From Puniceicoccaceae bacterium Marseille-Q1082 (GTDB taxonomy: Bacteria; Verrucomicrobiota; Verrucomicrobiia; Opitutales; Intestinicryptomonadaceae): a DNA stretch of 64,000 nt. The position numbers and the translations under genes are program-made. Numbering within the stretch: the stretch's first letter is position 1; the number at the start of each line of letters is the position of its first letter. Shown in pieces: positions 42,957-51,916 of this stretch. Under the pieces are notes generated by a model. That model did not search any database. It saw only the letters and a program-made list of their open reading frames with translations, and was not told where the DNA came from. The DNA lies in the NCBI GenBank assembly GCA_904424815.1, contig CAJGBI010000001.1, positions 423,010 through 487,009 on the forward strand, given 5' to 3'.

Positions 42957-45560
42957 TTATTTCGATAGTTTTTCCAAAAAGACTTCGCCGAGCAGCCCGG
43001 ACGGTTCGGGCGGCTTTTTTTCGGGCTCGAATTTGCCGTAGGTGATGTCGAAAATGTTGTTTGCGCGGTTCCAATCGGGGTTTTTTGCGGCGAGCGCTCG
43101 GACGCGGTTGAACGACGAATTTGCGACCTCTATTTCCAGCAGGTTGCGCCCGTCCTTCAAAATTCCCGCGGGGATTTTGGCCCTGAACGGGGCGCACCAG
43201 ATGTCGGCAACTTTCTTTTTGTTTATATATACGCTCGCGCGGTCGCGGGGGTCGCCTATGTCTATGGCGTATTCCGCGCCGGCGCCGGAGAGCGAAAATT
43301 CGGCGGAGTATCTGGCGAATCCCCCGAAGCTTTGCGCGGCTTTCCCGCCGAGCTCCGTCCAGCTTTTGAGCTCCCGAGCCTTTATTTGCGGGGGCAATTC
43401 TTGCCCGCCTCCGTCCGGCACGGGGCGCAGGAAGTCTATAGTCCATTCCCCTTTTATCGGGATTTTTGCGGCGGTTCGCGGAAAGGCGCCGGGCTTTGGG
43501 GATTTTTCTTCCGATTCCGCCAAAAAGCAGGATTCGCCCGGGGCGAGGGCGAGCTCGAATTCCCCGCCGGATTGCGCGAGCCTCATGCTTTCGCCCGTGA
43601 GCGGGCTGTAATATGCGTAATCGCCGCCCCCGTCTGACGACAGCCTTATTTTCCCTCGGGAAAATTTGCCGGAGAGGTTTGCGGCAAACCATATTTTGCC
43701 GCCGCCTCCCCTCATCCTGTAAAACGAAATGCCGTTTTGCGCGAGCGATTTTTCGGGCTTTGCGCCGAAGCTTTCGAGCATGGGCGCGGTTTCGCCAGCC
43801 TTGGCGTTCGGGAGGTCTTCCCACGAAGCGCGGATTTTCGCCGCCTCCGCGCGGTTTGCCTCGAGGTTTCCGAAGCCGGTCACGCCGCTTGGAACGGAAT
43901 TGCGAAAGGCGATTTTCGCGCCGGACTTTGCGAGCCTGTCGATTTGGCGGAATGTCTCTATCGGCAGCTCTCCGACGTCAGGGACGAGGAGCGCGGCGTA
44001 ATCGCCGCCCCCGAGCCTTATCCGGCCGTTTTCGCAAGCCGCCTCTCTTAAAAACGCGTCGGATACGTAGTCGAACGCGAATCCGCCCGAGTTAAGCTCC
44101 CGCAGCGTGTCGGCGAATTGCGGCGCGCGCCCGAGCCACTCCTGCGCGCGGTGGACGTCGAGCATCAGAACGTGGTCGGGGCCTCCGGACTTTTTCCAGA
44201 GCGCGTGGATTGGGAAGTATACGAGCACGTCGTTGTCGTGCGGGGCGTTTTGGAGGGTTTTTTGGACTTCGTATACATATCCGTTCAAATGCGGCAGAAA
44301 GTCGATAAACGCGGAGTTGCGGTTGAAGTTGGAGGCTGCGTAAAATAGCCTGCCCGGAAACGGAACGGAGGGCGGGGAATATGTCCAGCCGTTGTAGGAA
44401 ATGTGGTTTATGCCCGCGCAGAAGAGCGCGTCGAGCTCCGGCTTTATCTGCGATAGGGCGGTTTTGAAGTGGTTTGTTAGCCACGTGCACGCCTCCGCCG
44501 CGGCGAGTTTGCGCCCCGATATGTGCGCCGCGCTCGAAGCGAATTTCATCATGTCCGGGTTCGGGCGCCCGAAGTTTTGTGCGGGATATTCGCCGTCGCG
44601 CCGCACGAGCGGTATTTTGAAGCCGCTCGACCCGAAAGATTCGGTTTCGGGAATGTCGCACTTTGCGTACAGGTCGAGGAGGTTGCCCGGAGATCCGTGG
44701 GCCTGGTTTACGCTCGCCGCCCCGAGCCCGCGCGCGGTTCGGGCGAAGATTTCAACCATGTTGTCGAGCAGCAGGTCGGATATCGTCTCGTGGTAGTCCT
44801 GCCATATCCTCGCGGACTTTTCCGCGCCGAGGCTTCCGAATCCGGCGGGGGCGGCGGAGGTTTCCGCGCTCCGCGAAGGCTTCGGCGACTGCGCGAAAAT
44901 CTCGCGGGCGTAGGGGCGGAAGTCGTACCCGCGCCGCCTTTCAAACTCTTCGTAAAATGCGTCCGTGAAGTTCGCGCCGTAAAATTCGTAGGAGTCGTTG
45001 AAAAACGCGCGCACGATTCCCCTGTTTTCGGGTCTCGAAAAAATTTCCCTGAATTTCTCCGCGTGGACTATGTTCGACGAGCTCCCGAACGGGTCCACAA
45101 CATAGCCGTGCCCGCCGGGCGCCGAGCGCTTCACCTTAAACCCGACGCTCTCGCATTTCATATCGGCGGTTATGCGCTTGGCGGAATTTTCCCTCGCAAT
45201 CCACGGCCCGCCGAACGGCCAGCCGCTGCCGAACGCCATGTCGAAGCCCATTCCGAGGCGCGCGCATTCCTTTGACGCATGCCTTACAAGCTCCATAAAG
45301 CGCGGCGAGAGCAGTTCCGTGTAATTTTTTTCGTCGCCTCTTGCCCCGTAAATCGGAATGAGGGTGATTCCGCCGATTCCGGATTCCGCCATGAGCTCCA
45401 GCTCTTCGGAGAGCCCGCGCTCTTCCATTGCGCCGCCCATGGCCCAGAACCACGCCCACGGTTTTGCGGTTTGTTCGGAGGGCCCGGGGGCGGAGGCGAA
45501 TCCGCAGAAAGCCGCAGCTATGGACAGCGCCGCCGCCGGTATGCGCGCCAATCTAATCAT
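42957..45560 (-). CDS. GH106-like alpha-L-rhamnosidase
   Basis: 867 residues with a signal peptide (PAAALSIAAAFCGFASA). The N-terminal motif KPWAWFWAMGGAMEERGLSEELELMAESGIGGITLIPIYG is the GH106 signature. It is followed by FDMAFGSGWPFGGPWI, an FFNDSYEFYGANFT segment with the probable catalytic-region E, and a C-terminal jelly-roll (AEYAIDIGDPRDRASVYINKKKVADIW) of galactose-binding type. Predicted to remove terminal L-rhamnose from plant or microbial polysaccharides outside the cytoplasm. ATG 45560 overlaps the upstream transglutaminase-like stop by four bases. Confidence 0.85.
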   Translation of the reverse strand: MIRLARIPAAALSIAAAFCGFASAPGPSEQTAKPWAWFWAMGGAMEERGLSEELELMAESGIGGITLIPIYGARGDEKNYTELLSPRFMELVRHASKECARLGMGFDMAFGSGWPFGGPWIARENSAKRITADMKCESVGFKVKRSAPGGHGYVVDPFGSSSNIVHAEKFREIFSRPENRGIVRAFFNDSYEFYGANFTDAFYEEFERRRGYDFRPYAREIFAQSPKPSRSAETSAAPAGFGSLGAEKSARIWQDYHETISDLLLDNMVEIFARTARGLGAASVNQAHGSPGNLLDLYAKCDIPETESFGSSGFKIPLVRRDGEYPAQNFGRPNPDMMKFASSAAHISGRKLAAAEACTWLTNHFKTALSQIKPELDALFCAGINHISYNGWTYSPPSVPFPGRLFYAASNFNRNSAFIDFLPHLNGYVYEVQKTLQNAPHDNDVLVYFPIHALWKKSGGPDHVLMLDVHRAQEWLGRAPQFADTLRELNSGGFAFDYVSDAFLREAACENGRIRLGGGDYAALLVPDVGELPIETFRQIDRLAKSGAKIAFRNSVPSGVTGFGNLEANRAEAAKIRASWEDLPNAKAGETAPMLESFGAKPEKSLAQNGISFYRMRGGGGKIWFAANLSGKFSRGKIRLSSDGGGDYAYYSPLTGESMRLAQSGGEFELALAPGESCFLAESEEKSPKPGAFPRTAAKIPIKGEWTIDFLRPVPDGGGQELPPQIKARELKSWTELGGKAAQSFGGFARYSAEFSLSGAGAEYAIDIGDPRDRASVYINKKKVADIWCAPFRAKIPAGILKDGRNLLEIEVANSSFNRVRALAAKNPDWNRANNIFDITYGKFEPEKKPPEPSGLLGEVFLEKLSK

Positions 45561-47278
45561 CTATTTTCCCCCCGGGCGTTTTTCGCCTTTATGTTGGCAA
45601 GCTGCCTTTCGATGTCGTCGAGCAGCTGGACGAGCGTGGAGTCTTTCGACGTTTTGAGGGTTTGGCGGGTGACTTTCATAATTGTGTCCGTCTCTTCGAT
45701 TTTTCCCTTTTTCAGGAGGGCGTTCAGTATGGGTATTGTGATTCCGGTCGCCGCCATCGCCGCGTCGCCCTTGAATATCCCGAGCAGCCGCTTGTATGAA
45801 GTCGCCAGCCTCTCCGCTTCTCCCGCGGCGATGTCCTCTTCAAGCTCCGTGCGCGCGAAGGACATTGCGATGTCCGGGCGCTCGGATTTTGTCTTTATTA
45901 TTATGGAGGTGGAAAGCTTGCGGGCGGCGGCGTCCTCCGACGATGCCTTGAGGTCGGCTATGAGCTCTCGGCGGAATTCGGCGTCGATGTCGGGGTATTT
46001 GAAAAACGCCTTGACCGCCGCGTCGAGCGCCGCGCGCGCCGATTTTGCGTCGCCCCGCCTGCGAGCGGAGTCGACGAGCAGCCGCCAGCTCTTTGCGTTG
46101 CGCTTGTCGGCGGAAATCGCCCTGCGCGCGGACTTTTCCGCGCCGGCGTAGTCGCCCGCCTTGAAAAACCTTTCGGCGAAAATCGTGTGAAGCTCGTTTT
46201 CGCGGTATTTTCCGCCGTTGCGGAAGCCCTCGCGCAGGCTTTCGAGGTCGTGGTCGGAGGCGGTCTCCCAAGTCTGGGGGTCTATTGTCCTGCCGGTGAC
46301 GAACCGCGCTCCCTCGTATCTGCCTATGCCGAACTCCCAGTTGCCGGGCTTTTTCATAGCCGCAGTCCACGCGTGGAATCCGTCGGAGCCCGCGCCTGTG
46401 AATATAAACGCCGGAACACCGCGCGCCTTGGCGGCCTCCGCCGCGAAGTACGCCTGGTCGGTGCAGATTCCGCCGGTCTCGCGTATGGTTTTCAGGCGGT
46501 AGTCGGCGCCCTCCCAGTCGAAGCGCTTGGCGGCGAGCCTCCCGCGGTCGTAGGGCACGGAAGCGTAGAGCCGCGCTATGTTGGAGGCGTTTATGGATAT
46601 CGACTTTTGCGCCCACTCGCGGTCTTTCGGAGAAGCGGCGGAGGCGACGAGGTATTTGAGCTCGTCGAGCGACATTGTCTCGAACCTGAACAGCAGCCGG
46701 CCCCTATCGCGCGCGGCCTTCCATTCGGCGAACGCGCCGGCAGGTTCGGGAAATTTGCGCGGCAGGTATTTTTCGGAGACTTGGGCGTGCGGCCAGCTCT
46801 TCGGCGGAGGGGTGTCGAACACCACGGCTATCGCGAGCGCGAGCCTCGGGAATTTTTTAAAGCTTTCCGCGTCCGAATTCCAGATGTCGACGATCGCTTT
46901 TGCGACTTTCGGTTTGTCGTCCTTTGGCGAGAGGGCGGAAAAGAAGTCGGAGAGCAGCCCGGGGTCGGCGAGCATGAATCCCGAGAGCTCCGCGGGTGCG
47001 CCGGGCGCGAATTCTCCGAAGAATCCGAAAAATTCGGAGGCGAACAGCGCTGCGGAGGCCTCGGGAAATTTCGAGTCAGCGTATAGCGAATCGGCGCGCC
47101 GCGCGAAGCCGGCGGCGCACTTCTTAAAGTCGGGGTTTTGCGATATAAACTCCGCCGCCGTCTTTGCGTCGAACGGGGCGTCTTGCGCCGCCGCCCGAAG
47201 CGGCGCGAGAGCGGCGGACAAAGCCGCCGCCGATAGAAGTAAAGTTTTCCTCAAAAAAGTCTTGTCCATAGCCGGCAT
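45557..47278 (-). CDS. Secreted transglutaminase-like protein with helical repeats
   Basis: 573 residues, signal peptide (LLLSAAALSAALAPLRAAA). A transglutaminase-like papain-fold core contains GGICTDQAYFAAEAAKARGVPAFIF (Cys272) and GSDGFHAWTAAMK (His302), with an Asp in TIDPQTW as the possible third residue. The C-terminal ~240 residues are TPR-like helices (AGDYAGAEKSARRAISADKRNAKSWRLL). Activity could be proteolytic or structural. It is the first gene of the GH106/GH39-like operon, an unusual companion for glycosidases. Start could also be ATG 47269 (MDKTFLR). Confidence 0.75.
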   Translation of the reverse strand: MPAMDKTFLRKTLLLSAAALSAALAPLRAAAQDAPFDAKTAAEFISQNPDFKKCAAGFARRADSLYADSKFPEASAALFASEFFGFFGEFAPGAPAELSGFMLADPGLLSDFFSALSPKDDKPKVAKAIVDIWNSDAESFKKFPRLALAIAVVFDTPPPKSWPHAQVSEKYLPRKFPEPAGAFAEWKAARDRGRLLFRFETMSLDELKYLVASAASPKDREWAQKSISINASNIARLYASVPYDRGRLAAKRFDWEGADYRLKTIRETGGICTDQAYFAAEAAKARGVPAFIFTGAGSDGFHAWTAAMKKPGNWEFGIGRYEGARFVTGRTIDPQTWETASDHDLESLREGFRNGGKYRENELHTIFAERFFKAGDYAGAEKSARRAISADKRNAKSWRLLVDSARRRGDAKSARAALDAAVKAFFKYPDIDAEFRRELIADLKASSEDAAARKLSTSIIIKTKSERPDIAMSFARTELEEDIAAGEAERLATSYKRLLGIFKGDAAMAATGITIPILNALLKKGKIEETDTIMKVTRQTLKTSKDSTLVQLLDDIERQLANIKAKNARGENR

Positions 47279-47429
47279 TTAAAAAATAAATAAATTCCCG
47301 CGGCGCGATTTCCAAGCTTTTTCGGCTTTCGGACGCTCCGGCGGCGGCGGTTTTTAAAAATGCTCGACAGCGCGGCGGTTTTTTTGAGAATTGTTCCAAT
47401 ATTCTGAAAACCAAGACACCGGCTCATAA

Positions 47430-47918
47430 GTGAAAAACAAAGTAATATTCCTCTGCACGGGCAATATATGCCGCTCCCCTATGGGCGAGGCGCTCCTGAA
47501 ACACGCGATAGAGGCGCGCCCCAAGACGTCCCCCGTACGCGGGCTTGAAATAATCTCCGCCGGAACTTCCGCAGTGGACGGAATGCCGCCGAGCGCGAAT
47601 TCCGTGTCCGCCCTCGTGCGGGTCGGCATAGACATAAGCTCGTACAGGGCGGAGTCGCTCACCCAGAAGATGCTCGACGAATGCTACGCGCTGTTCGCGA
47701 TGAGCCGTTCGCACATAGACGAAGTCAGGAATTTTTACAAGAATCCGCCGGAGCGCATGTTCACCGTGCGCCAGATGATTCCCGACTGCCAGCACCCCGA
47801 CGTTCCCGACCCCTACGGCGGCCCGCTCTCCGAATACATAGAAGTGCGCGACGAAATCGCCGAGGCGATTCCGCACATCGTAAAATATCTCGAACATGAG
47901 CTCAAAAAAAACTCTTAG
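47430..47918 (+). CDS. Low-molecular-weight protein tyrosine phosphatase
   Basis: 162 residues. The P-loop FLCTGNICRSPMGEALL (C9-x5-R15) near the N-terminus and the late VPDPYGG with the general-acid Asp define the LMW-PTP family (arsenate reductase-like fold). It may dephosphorylate a bacterial tyrosine kinase, but none is nearby. Start is GTG 47430. It overlaps rpiB by 23 bases. Confidence 0.9.
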   Translation: MKNKVIFLCTGNICRSPMGEALLKHAIEARPKTSPVRGLEIISAGTSAVDGMPPSANSVSALVRVGIDISSYRAESLTQKMLDECYALFAMSRSHIDEVRNFYKNPPERMFTVRQMIPDCQHPDVPDPYGGPLSEYIEVRDEIAEAIPHIVKYLEHELKKNS

Positions 47919-48348
47919 CATAGGCTCCGACCACGGGGGGTTCGCGCTCAAATGCGAGCTCGCCAAGTCGCTTTCCGCGGCGGGTTATGAAGTTGTGGAC
48001 AGGGGGCCCGCGGATTCCGCGAGCGTCGATTATCCGGACTTTGCCAGGCTCGTATGCGGCGACGTAAACTCCGCAAAGGCGGACTTTGGCGTTTTGATAT
48101 GCACTTCGGGCATAGGGATGTCGATAGCCGCCAATAAAATCCGCGGAATCCGCGCCGCGCTGTGCCTATCTGAGGACGCGGCGAAGTTCTCGCGCCTGCA
48201 CAACAATGCTAATGTATTGTGCATGGGCTCGAAATACCTAACGCCGACGCTCGCGGAATCCATTGCGCGCATTTTCGCCTCGACGGAATTTGAGGGCGGA
48301 AGGCACGAGCGCAGGGTGTGCAAGTTTATGGATTTCGAAAATTCATAG
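47896..48348 (+). CDS. rpiB: Ribose-5-phosphate isomerase B
   Basis: Interconverts ribose 5-phosphate and ribulose 5-phosphate. The 150-residue protein begins with IGSDHGGFALKCEL and has DYPDFARLVC, the catalytic-Cys loop LICTSGIGMSIAANKIRGIRAALC and HNNANVLCMGSKYLT, all RpiB/LacAB hallmarks. It overlaps the phosphatase gene, suggesting coupled translation. Confidence 0.95.
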   Translation: MSSKKTLSIGSDHGGFALKCELAKSLSAAGYEVVDRGPADSASVDYPDFARLVCGDVNSAKADFGVLICTSGIGMSIAANKIRGIRAALCLSEDAAKFSRLHNNANVLCMGSKYLTPTLAESIARIFASTEFEGGRHERRVCKFMDFENS

Positions 48349-48397
48349 GCTTTTTTGTTCCGGCTCCGCGGGCGGCGTGGGCGCGGGAATCTTTGTG

Positions 48398-48426
48398 TTG
48401 ACAAAAGCCGGTTCCGGTACGAAATA
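48398..48426 (+). promoter_or_regulatory. Putative promoter of glyA
   Basis: TTGACA (48398-48403) is 17 bases from a weak GAAATA (48421-48426), 14 bases before ATG 48440. Confidence 0.35.
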
Positions 48427-48439
48427 GGATTTTTTATTT

Positions 48440-49702
48440 ATGAACAAGGCGATTCAAGCAGGCTCCTTAAAGGAAATCGACAAGGCGGTATTCGACGCAA
48501 TATGCGGCGAAACCGAACGTCAGCAAACTCATATCGAACTCATAGCGTCGGAAAATTTCGTGATTCCGGCGGTCATGGAGGCGATGGGCTCAACGCTCAC
48601 CAACAAGTACGCCGAGGGGTACCCGGGAAAGAGGTATTACGGCGGCTGCGAGTTTGTGGACGTTGTGGAGCGGCTCGCGATAGAGCGCGCCAAGGAGCTT
48701 TTCGGCGTGAAGTTCGCCAACGTCCAGCCGCATTCGGGTTCTCAGGCCAACACCGCCGTCTACGCCGCTGTCCTCAAACCCGGCGACAAGATCCTGACGA
48801 TGAGCCTCGAGCACGGCGGGCACCTCACGCACGGCCATCCCAAGAACCTTTCCGGAATGCTTTTCAGCGTCGTAAACTACGGCGTGGATGTCGAAACCGG
48901 CTTCATCGACTACGACAAGCTCGAAGAGACCGCACTCTCCGAGAAGCCCAAGCTCATAACGGTCGGGGCTTCCGCATATCCGCGCAAAATCGACTTTGAG
49001 AGAATGGGCAAAATCGCCAAGAAGAGCGGCGCGTTGCTGATGGCCGACATCGCCCACATAGCGGGGCTCGTCGCCGCTGGCCTGCACCCGTCTCCCGTGC
49101 CGCACTGCGACTTCGTCACCACCACCACCCACAAGACCCTGCGCGGCCCGCGCGGGGGGCTTATCATGACGAACGACGAGGCGCTCGCCAAAGCCGTGGA
49201 TTCGGCGATATTCCCGGGAGTGCAGGGCGGGCCGCTCATGCACGTCATAGCGGGCAAGGCGGTATGCTTTGGCGAGGCGCTCAAAGACTCTTTCAAAGAG
49301 TACCAGGCGCAGATCGTCAAGAATGCGGCGGCTCTCGCGGAGGCGCTCAAAAAGCGCGGCTATGGGCTCGTCTCGGGCGGCACGGACAACCATTTGATAC
49401 TGCTCGACCTGCTCAAGAGCCATCCGGACCTCACCGGAAAGGACGCCCAGAACGCCCTCGACAAGGCAAATATCACGACCAATAAAAATACGGTTCCCGG
49501 AGAGACGCGCTCGCCATTCAAGGCAAGCGGCATACGCCTCGGAACCCCCGCCGTGACGAGCCGCGGCATGGACGAAGCCGACATGGAAAAGATCGCCGAA
49601 GCCATAGATCTGGTTTTGGGCGCCCCCGAGGACGAATCGCGCATAGCCAAGGCAAAGGAAATCGCGGTCGGGCTCTGCAAGTCCCACCCGCTCCCGTATT
49701 GA
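48440..49702 (+). CDS. glyA: Serine hydroxymethyltransferase
   Basis: PLP enzyme that makes glycine and 5,10-methylene-THF from serine. The 420-residue protein has [52 protein letters not shown], the PLP-lysine block [15 protein letters not shown] and a C-terminal [18 protein letters not shown]. It is followed by a strong terminator. Confidence 0.97.
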   Translation: MNKAIQAGSLKEIDKAVFDAICGETERQQTHIELIASENFVIPAVMEAMGSTLTNKYAEGYPGKRYYGGCEFVDVVERLAIERAKELFGVKFANVQPHSGSQANTAVYAAVLKPGDKILTMSLEHGGHLTHGHPKNLSGMLFSVVNYGVDVETGFIDYDKLEETALSEKPKLITVGASAYPRKIDFERMGKIAKKSGALLMADIAHIAGLVAAGLHPSPVPHCDFVTTTTHKTLRGPRGGLIMTNDEALAKAVDSAIFPGVQGGPLMHVIAGKAVCFGEALKDSFKEYQAQIVKNAAALAEALKKRGYGLVSGGTDNHLILLDLLKSHPDLTGKDAQNALDKANITTNKNTVPGETRSPFKASGIRLGTPAVTSRGMDEADMEKIAEAIDLVLGAPEDESRIAKAKEIAVGLCKSHPLPY

Positions 49703-49746
49703 CCCGAGCGCTGAAGCCGGCGTGGCGCCGGAGCGGATTGCGTCCG

Positions 49747-49775
49747 GCGGCCGGCTTTGCATCGGCCGCTTTTTT
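49747..49775 (+). terminator. Rho-independent terminator of glyA
   Basis: Perfect 7-bp stem GCGGCCG/CGGCCGC (49747-49753 with 49763-49769), 9-nt loop, then six T. A larger competing hairpin spans 49714-49757. Confidence 0.75.
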
Positions 49776-49798
49776 AACAAATAAGCGAAGGAAAATTT

Positions 49799-51724
49799 AT
49801 GTCAGACAAAATAAGCCATCTCAAAAAGCTCATGTCGGAGGCTTCCGGCAAAATAATGGAGAGCTCCGCCGCCAACATTTCCGCGTGGCTGGCCGAAAAT
49901 TTCCTGCCCGAGTGGGCGGTTGACGCCCTCGTGGAGCTCTTTGAGGAGGGCAGGTACGAGGAGATAGACGACAGGTTTTTCAGATTTCTGGCTTTCGGCA
50001 CCGGCGGAATGAGGGGGCGCACGATAGGAAAATCCCCCGCCATGGCGGAGCTGGGAAGGCAGTCGGAGCAGGGCACGCCCGAGCACGCCGCAGTCGGGGC
50101 GAACAATATGAACGACTTCAACGTCGTCCGCGCCACGATGGGGCTTTTCAACTATTGCAAGTCGCACCTCGGCGCCGCCGGCGGAGTTCCGAAGCTCGCC
50201 GTTGCCTACGACGTCCGCCACTTCTCAAAGAGGTTTGGGGAGCTTGCGGCCTCCGTTTGGGCGCGCATGGGCGGCGAGGCGTACATATTCGACTCCCCCC
50301 GCTCCACGCCCCAGCTGTCTTTCACCGTCCGCCGCCTGAAAACCACGGCGGGGATTGTCATAACGGCGTCCCACAATCCGCCCCACGACAACGGCTACAA
50401 GGTCTATTTTTCCGACGGCGCGCAGGCGATAAGCCCCCACGCGGAGGGCATAGTCGGCGAGGTCGGAAAAGTGGCGTGGAGCGACGTCGGCAAGTTTCTC
50501 GAAATCGACTTGTCGGGCGTTAAAACGGTTCCCGCGGAGGCGGAGGAGGACTATGTAAAGTCCATAGAAAACTGCGTTATAGATCCGGAGGTTCTGGCGG
50601 CAAACAAGCCGAAAGTCGTCTACACGTCCGTGCACGGAACGGGGGCGGCAATGTGCCCGAGGGTCATGCGCCACTTCGGGCTCGAACCGCATTTTGTCGA
50701 GCCCCAGATGAAGGCGGATTCGCGCTTCCCGACGGTCAGGCAGCCGAATCCCGAATATGCGGAAACGCTCTCGATGGGCATACGGAAAATGCGCGAAACC
50801 GGCGCCGAATGCCTCATGGCAACCGACCCCGACGCCGACCGCATGGGGGTGGCGATCCGCGCGCGCTCCGGCGAAATCCGCCTGTTGACGGGCAACATGA
50901 TAGGCTCGCTTTTGGCCGACTACCGCATATCGCGCATGATTGAAAAGGGGATAATTTCGGATCCCTCCAAGTGCGCCATCATAAAGACGTTCGTCACAAC
51001 CCCCTTGCAGGACAAGATAGCGCAGTCGTACGGCGTCAAGTGCGTCAACACCCTCACGGGCTTCAAGTGGATAGGCGGCAGGCTCGAACTCTACCGCAGG
51101 CGGCTTGAAGAGGCCCTCGGGAAGTCCGCCGACGAATATTCGTATCTCGAGCGCGCCAAGCTTTCGCAGGAGCATTCGACGTTCTTCGTATTCGGCGGCG
51201 AGGAGAGCTACGGGTATCTCGGCACGGACCTCGTGCGCGACAAAGACGCCAACTCCGCCGTCATAATGTTCTGTGAAATGCTCGGCTATCTGAAATCCAA
51301 GGGCATGACGGTGGACGAATACCTCGACTCCATATACCTCAAATGCGGCTACTATCTCGAAAGCCTCCGCAGCGTGTACCGCGAGGGCGCGGCGGGCGCA
51401 AAGCAGATTCAGGATTTTCTCGCGAATCTCGGCGAGTGCCCGCTTGAGAGCGTCGGCGGCGTGAAGGTCGCCAAAGCCGTCAACTTCGCCAAAGACGAAA
51501 TTTTCGACGCCGACGGAATCCGCATCCCGAGCGAAAAATTCTATTTTTATACGCTCGAAAACGGGTACAGTTTCGCCGTCCGCGGAAGCGGCACGGAGCC
51601 CAAGATAAAGTTCTACGCTTTCGCGCACGAAAAGGCGGAGGACTCCGCGGGGCTCGCCGAGGCCAAGAAGCGCGCCAAGGCGGAACTCGACAGGATTCTC
51701 GACGATCTCGAGGCGCGCTTCTGA
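49799..51724 (+). CDS. Alpha-D-phosphohexomutase (phosphoglucomutase/phosphomannomutase)
   Basis: 641 residues; interconverts hexose 1- and 6-phosphates. The phosphoserine loop GIVITASHNPPHDNGYK (Ser191), the metal loop ATDPDADRMGV, the sugar-binding FVFGGEESYGYLG and the C-terminal phosphate-binding RGSGTEPKIKFY are present. Length and the N-terminal RFLAFGTGGMRG place it with the long PGM2/PMM-like group. AAGGAAAA precedes ATG 49799. It is transcribed alone. Confidence 0.93.
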   Translation: MSDKISHLKKLMSEASGKIMESSAANISAWLAENFLPEWAVDALVELFEEGRYEEIDDRFFRFLAFGTGGMRGRTIGKSPAMAELGRQSEQGTPEHAAVGANNMNDFNVVRATMGLFNYCKSHLGAAGGVPKLAVAYDVRHFSKRFGELAASVWARMGGEAYIFDSPRSTPQLSFTVRRLKTTAGIVITASHNPPHDNGYKVYFSDGAQAISPHAEGIVGEVGKVAWSDVGKFLEIDLSGVKTVPAEAEEDYVKSIENCVIDPEVLAANKPKVVYTSVHGTGAAMCPRVMRHFGLEPHFVEPQMKADSRFPTVRQPNPEYAETLSMGIRKMRETGAECLMATDPDADRMGVAIRARSGEIRLLTGNMIGSLLADYRISRMIEKGIISDPSKCAIIKTFVTTPLQDKIAQSYGVKCVNTLTGFKWIGGRLELYRRRLEEALGKSADEYSYLERAKLSQEHSTFFVFGGEESYGYLGTDLVRDKDANSAVIMFCEMLGYLKSKGMTVDEYLDSIYLKCGYYLESLRSVYREGAAGAKQIQDFLANLGECPLESVGGVKVAKAVNFAKDEIFDADGIRIPSEKFYFYTLENGYSFAVRGSGTEPKIKFYAFAHEKAEDSAGLAEAKKRAKAELDRILDDLEARF

Positions 51725-51838
51725 GGGGGGCTTTGCGCTCCGCCAAAACGCCTTTTGCGCGGGCAATCTTGCGGAAGGGCGGCGGCAAGCGCGAAATTCA
51801 ATGCAATGCGGGGGATCCTATCGCCCAAATTTTCTTTA

Positions 51839-51873
51839 AGCCGTTTCCCCATGCGCGGGGTAGCGGCTTTTTT
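51839..51873 (+). terminator. Rho-independent terminator downstream of the phosphohexomutase
   Basis: Nested stems AGCCG/CGGCT (51839-51843 with 51864-51868) and CCCC/GGGG (51847-51850 with 51857-51860), followed by TTTTTT. Confidence 0.6.
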
Positions 51874-51916
51874 GCCGATGAATGCCGCTTTTTTTGCTTT
51901 GGGCATTATGTCTTGC

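Noticed and set aside
50225-51766. 513-codon minus-strand frame opposite the phosphohexomutase
   Set aside because: Antisense to a fully conserved enzyme; no protein-family features.
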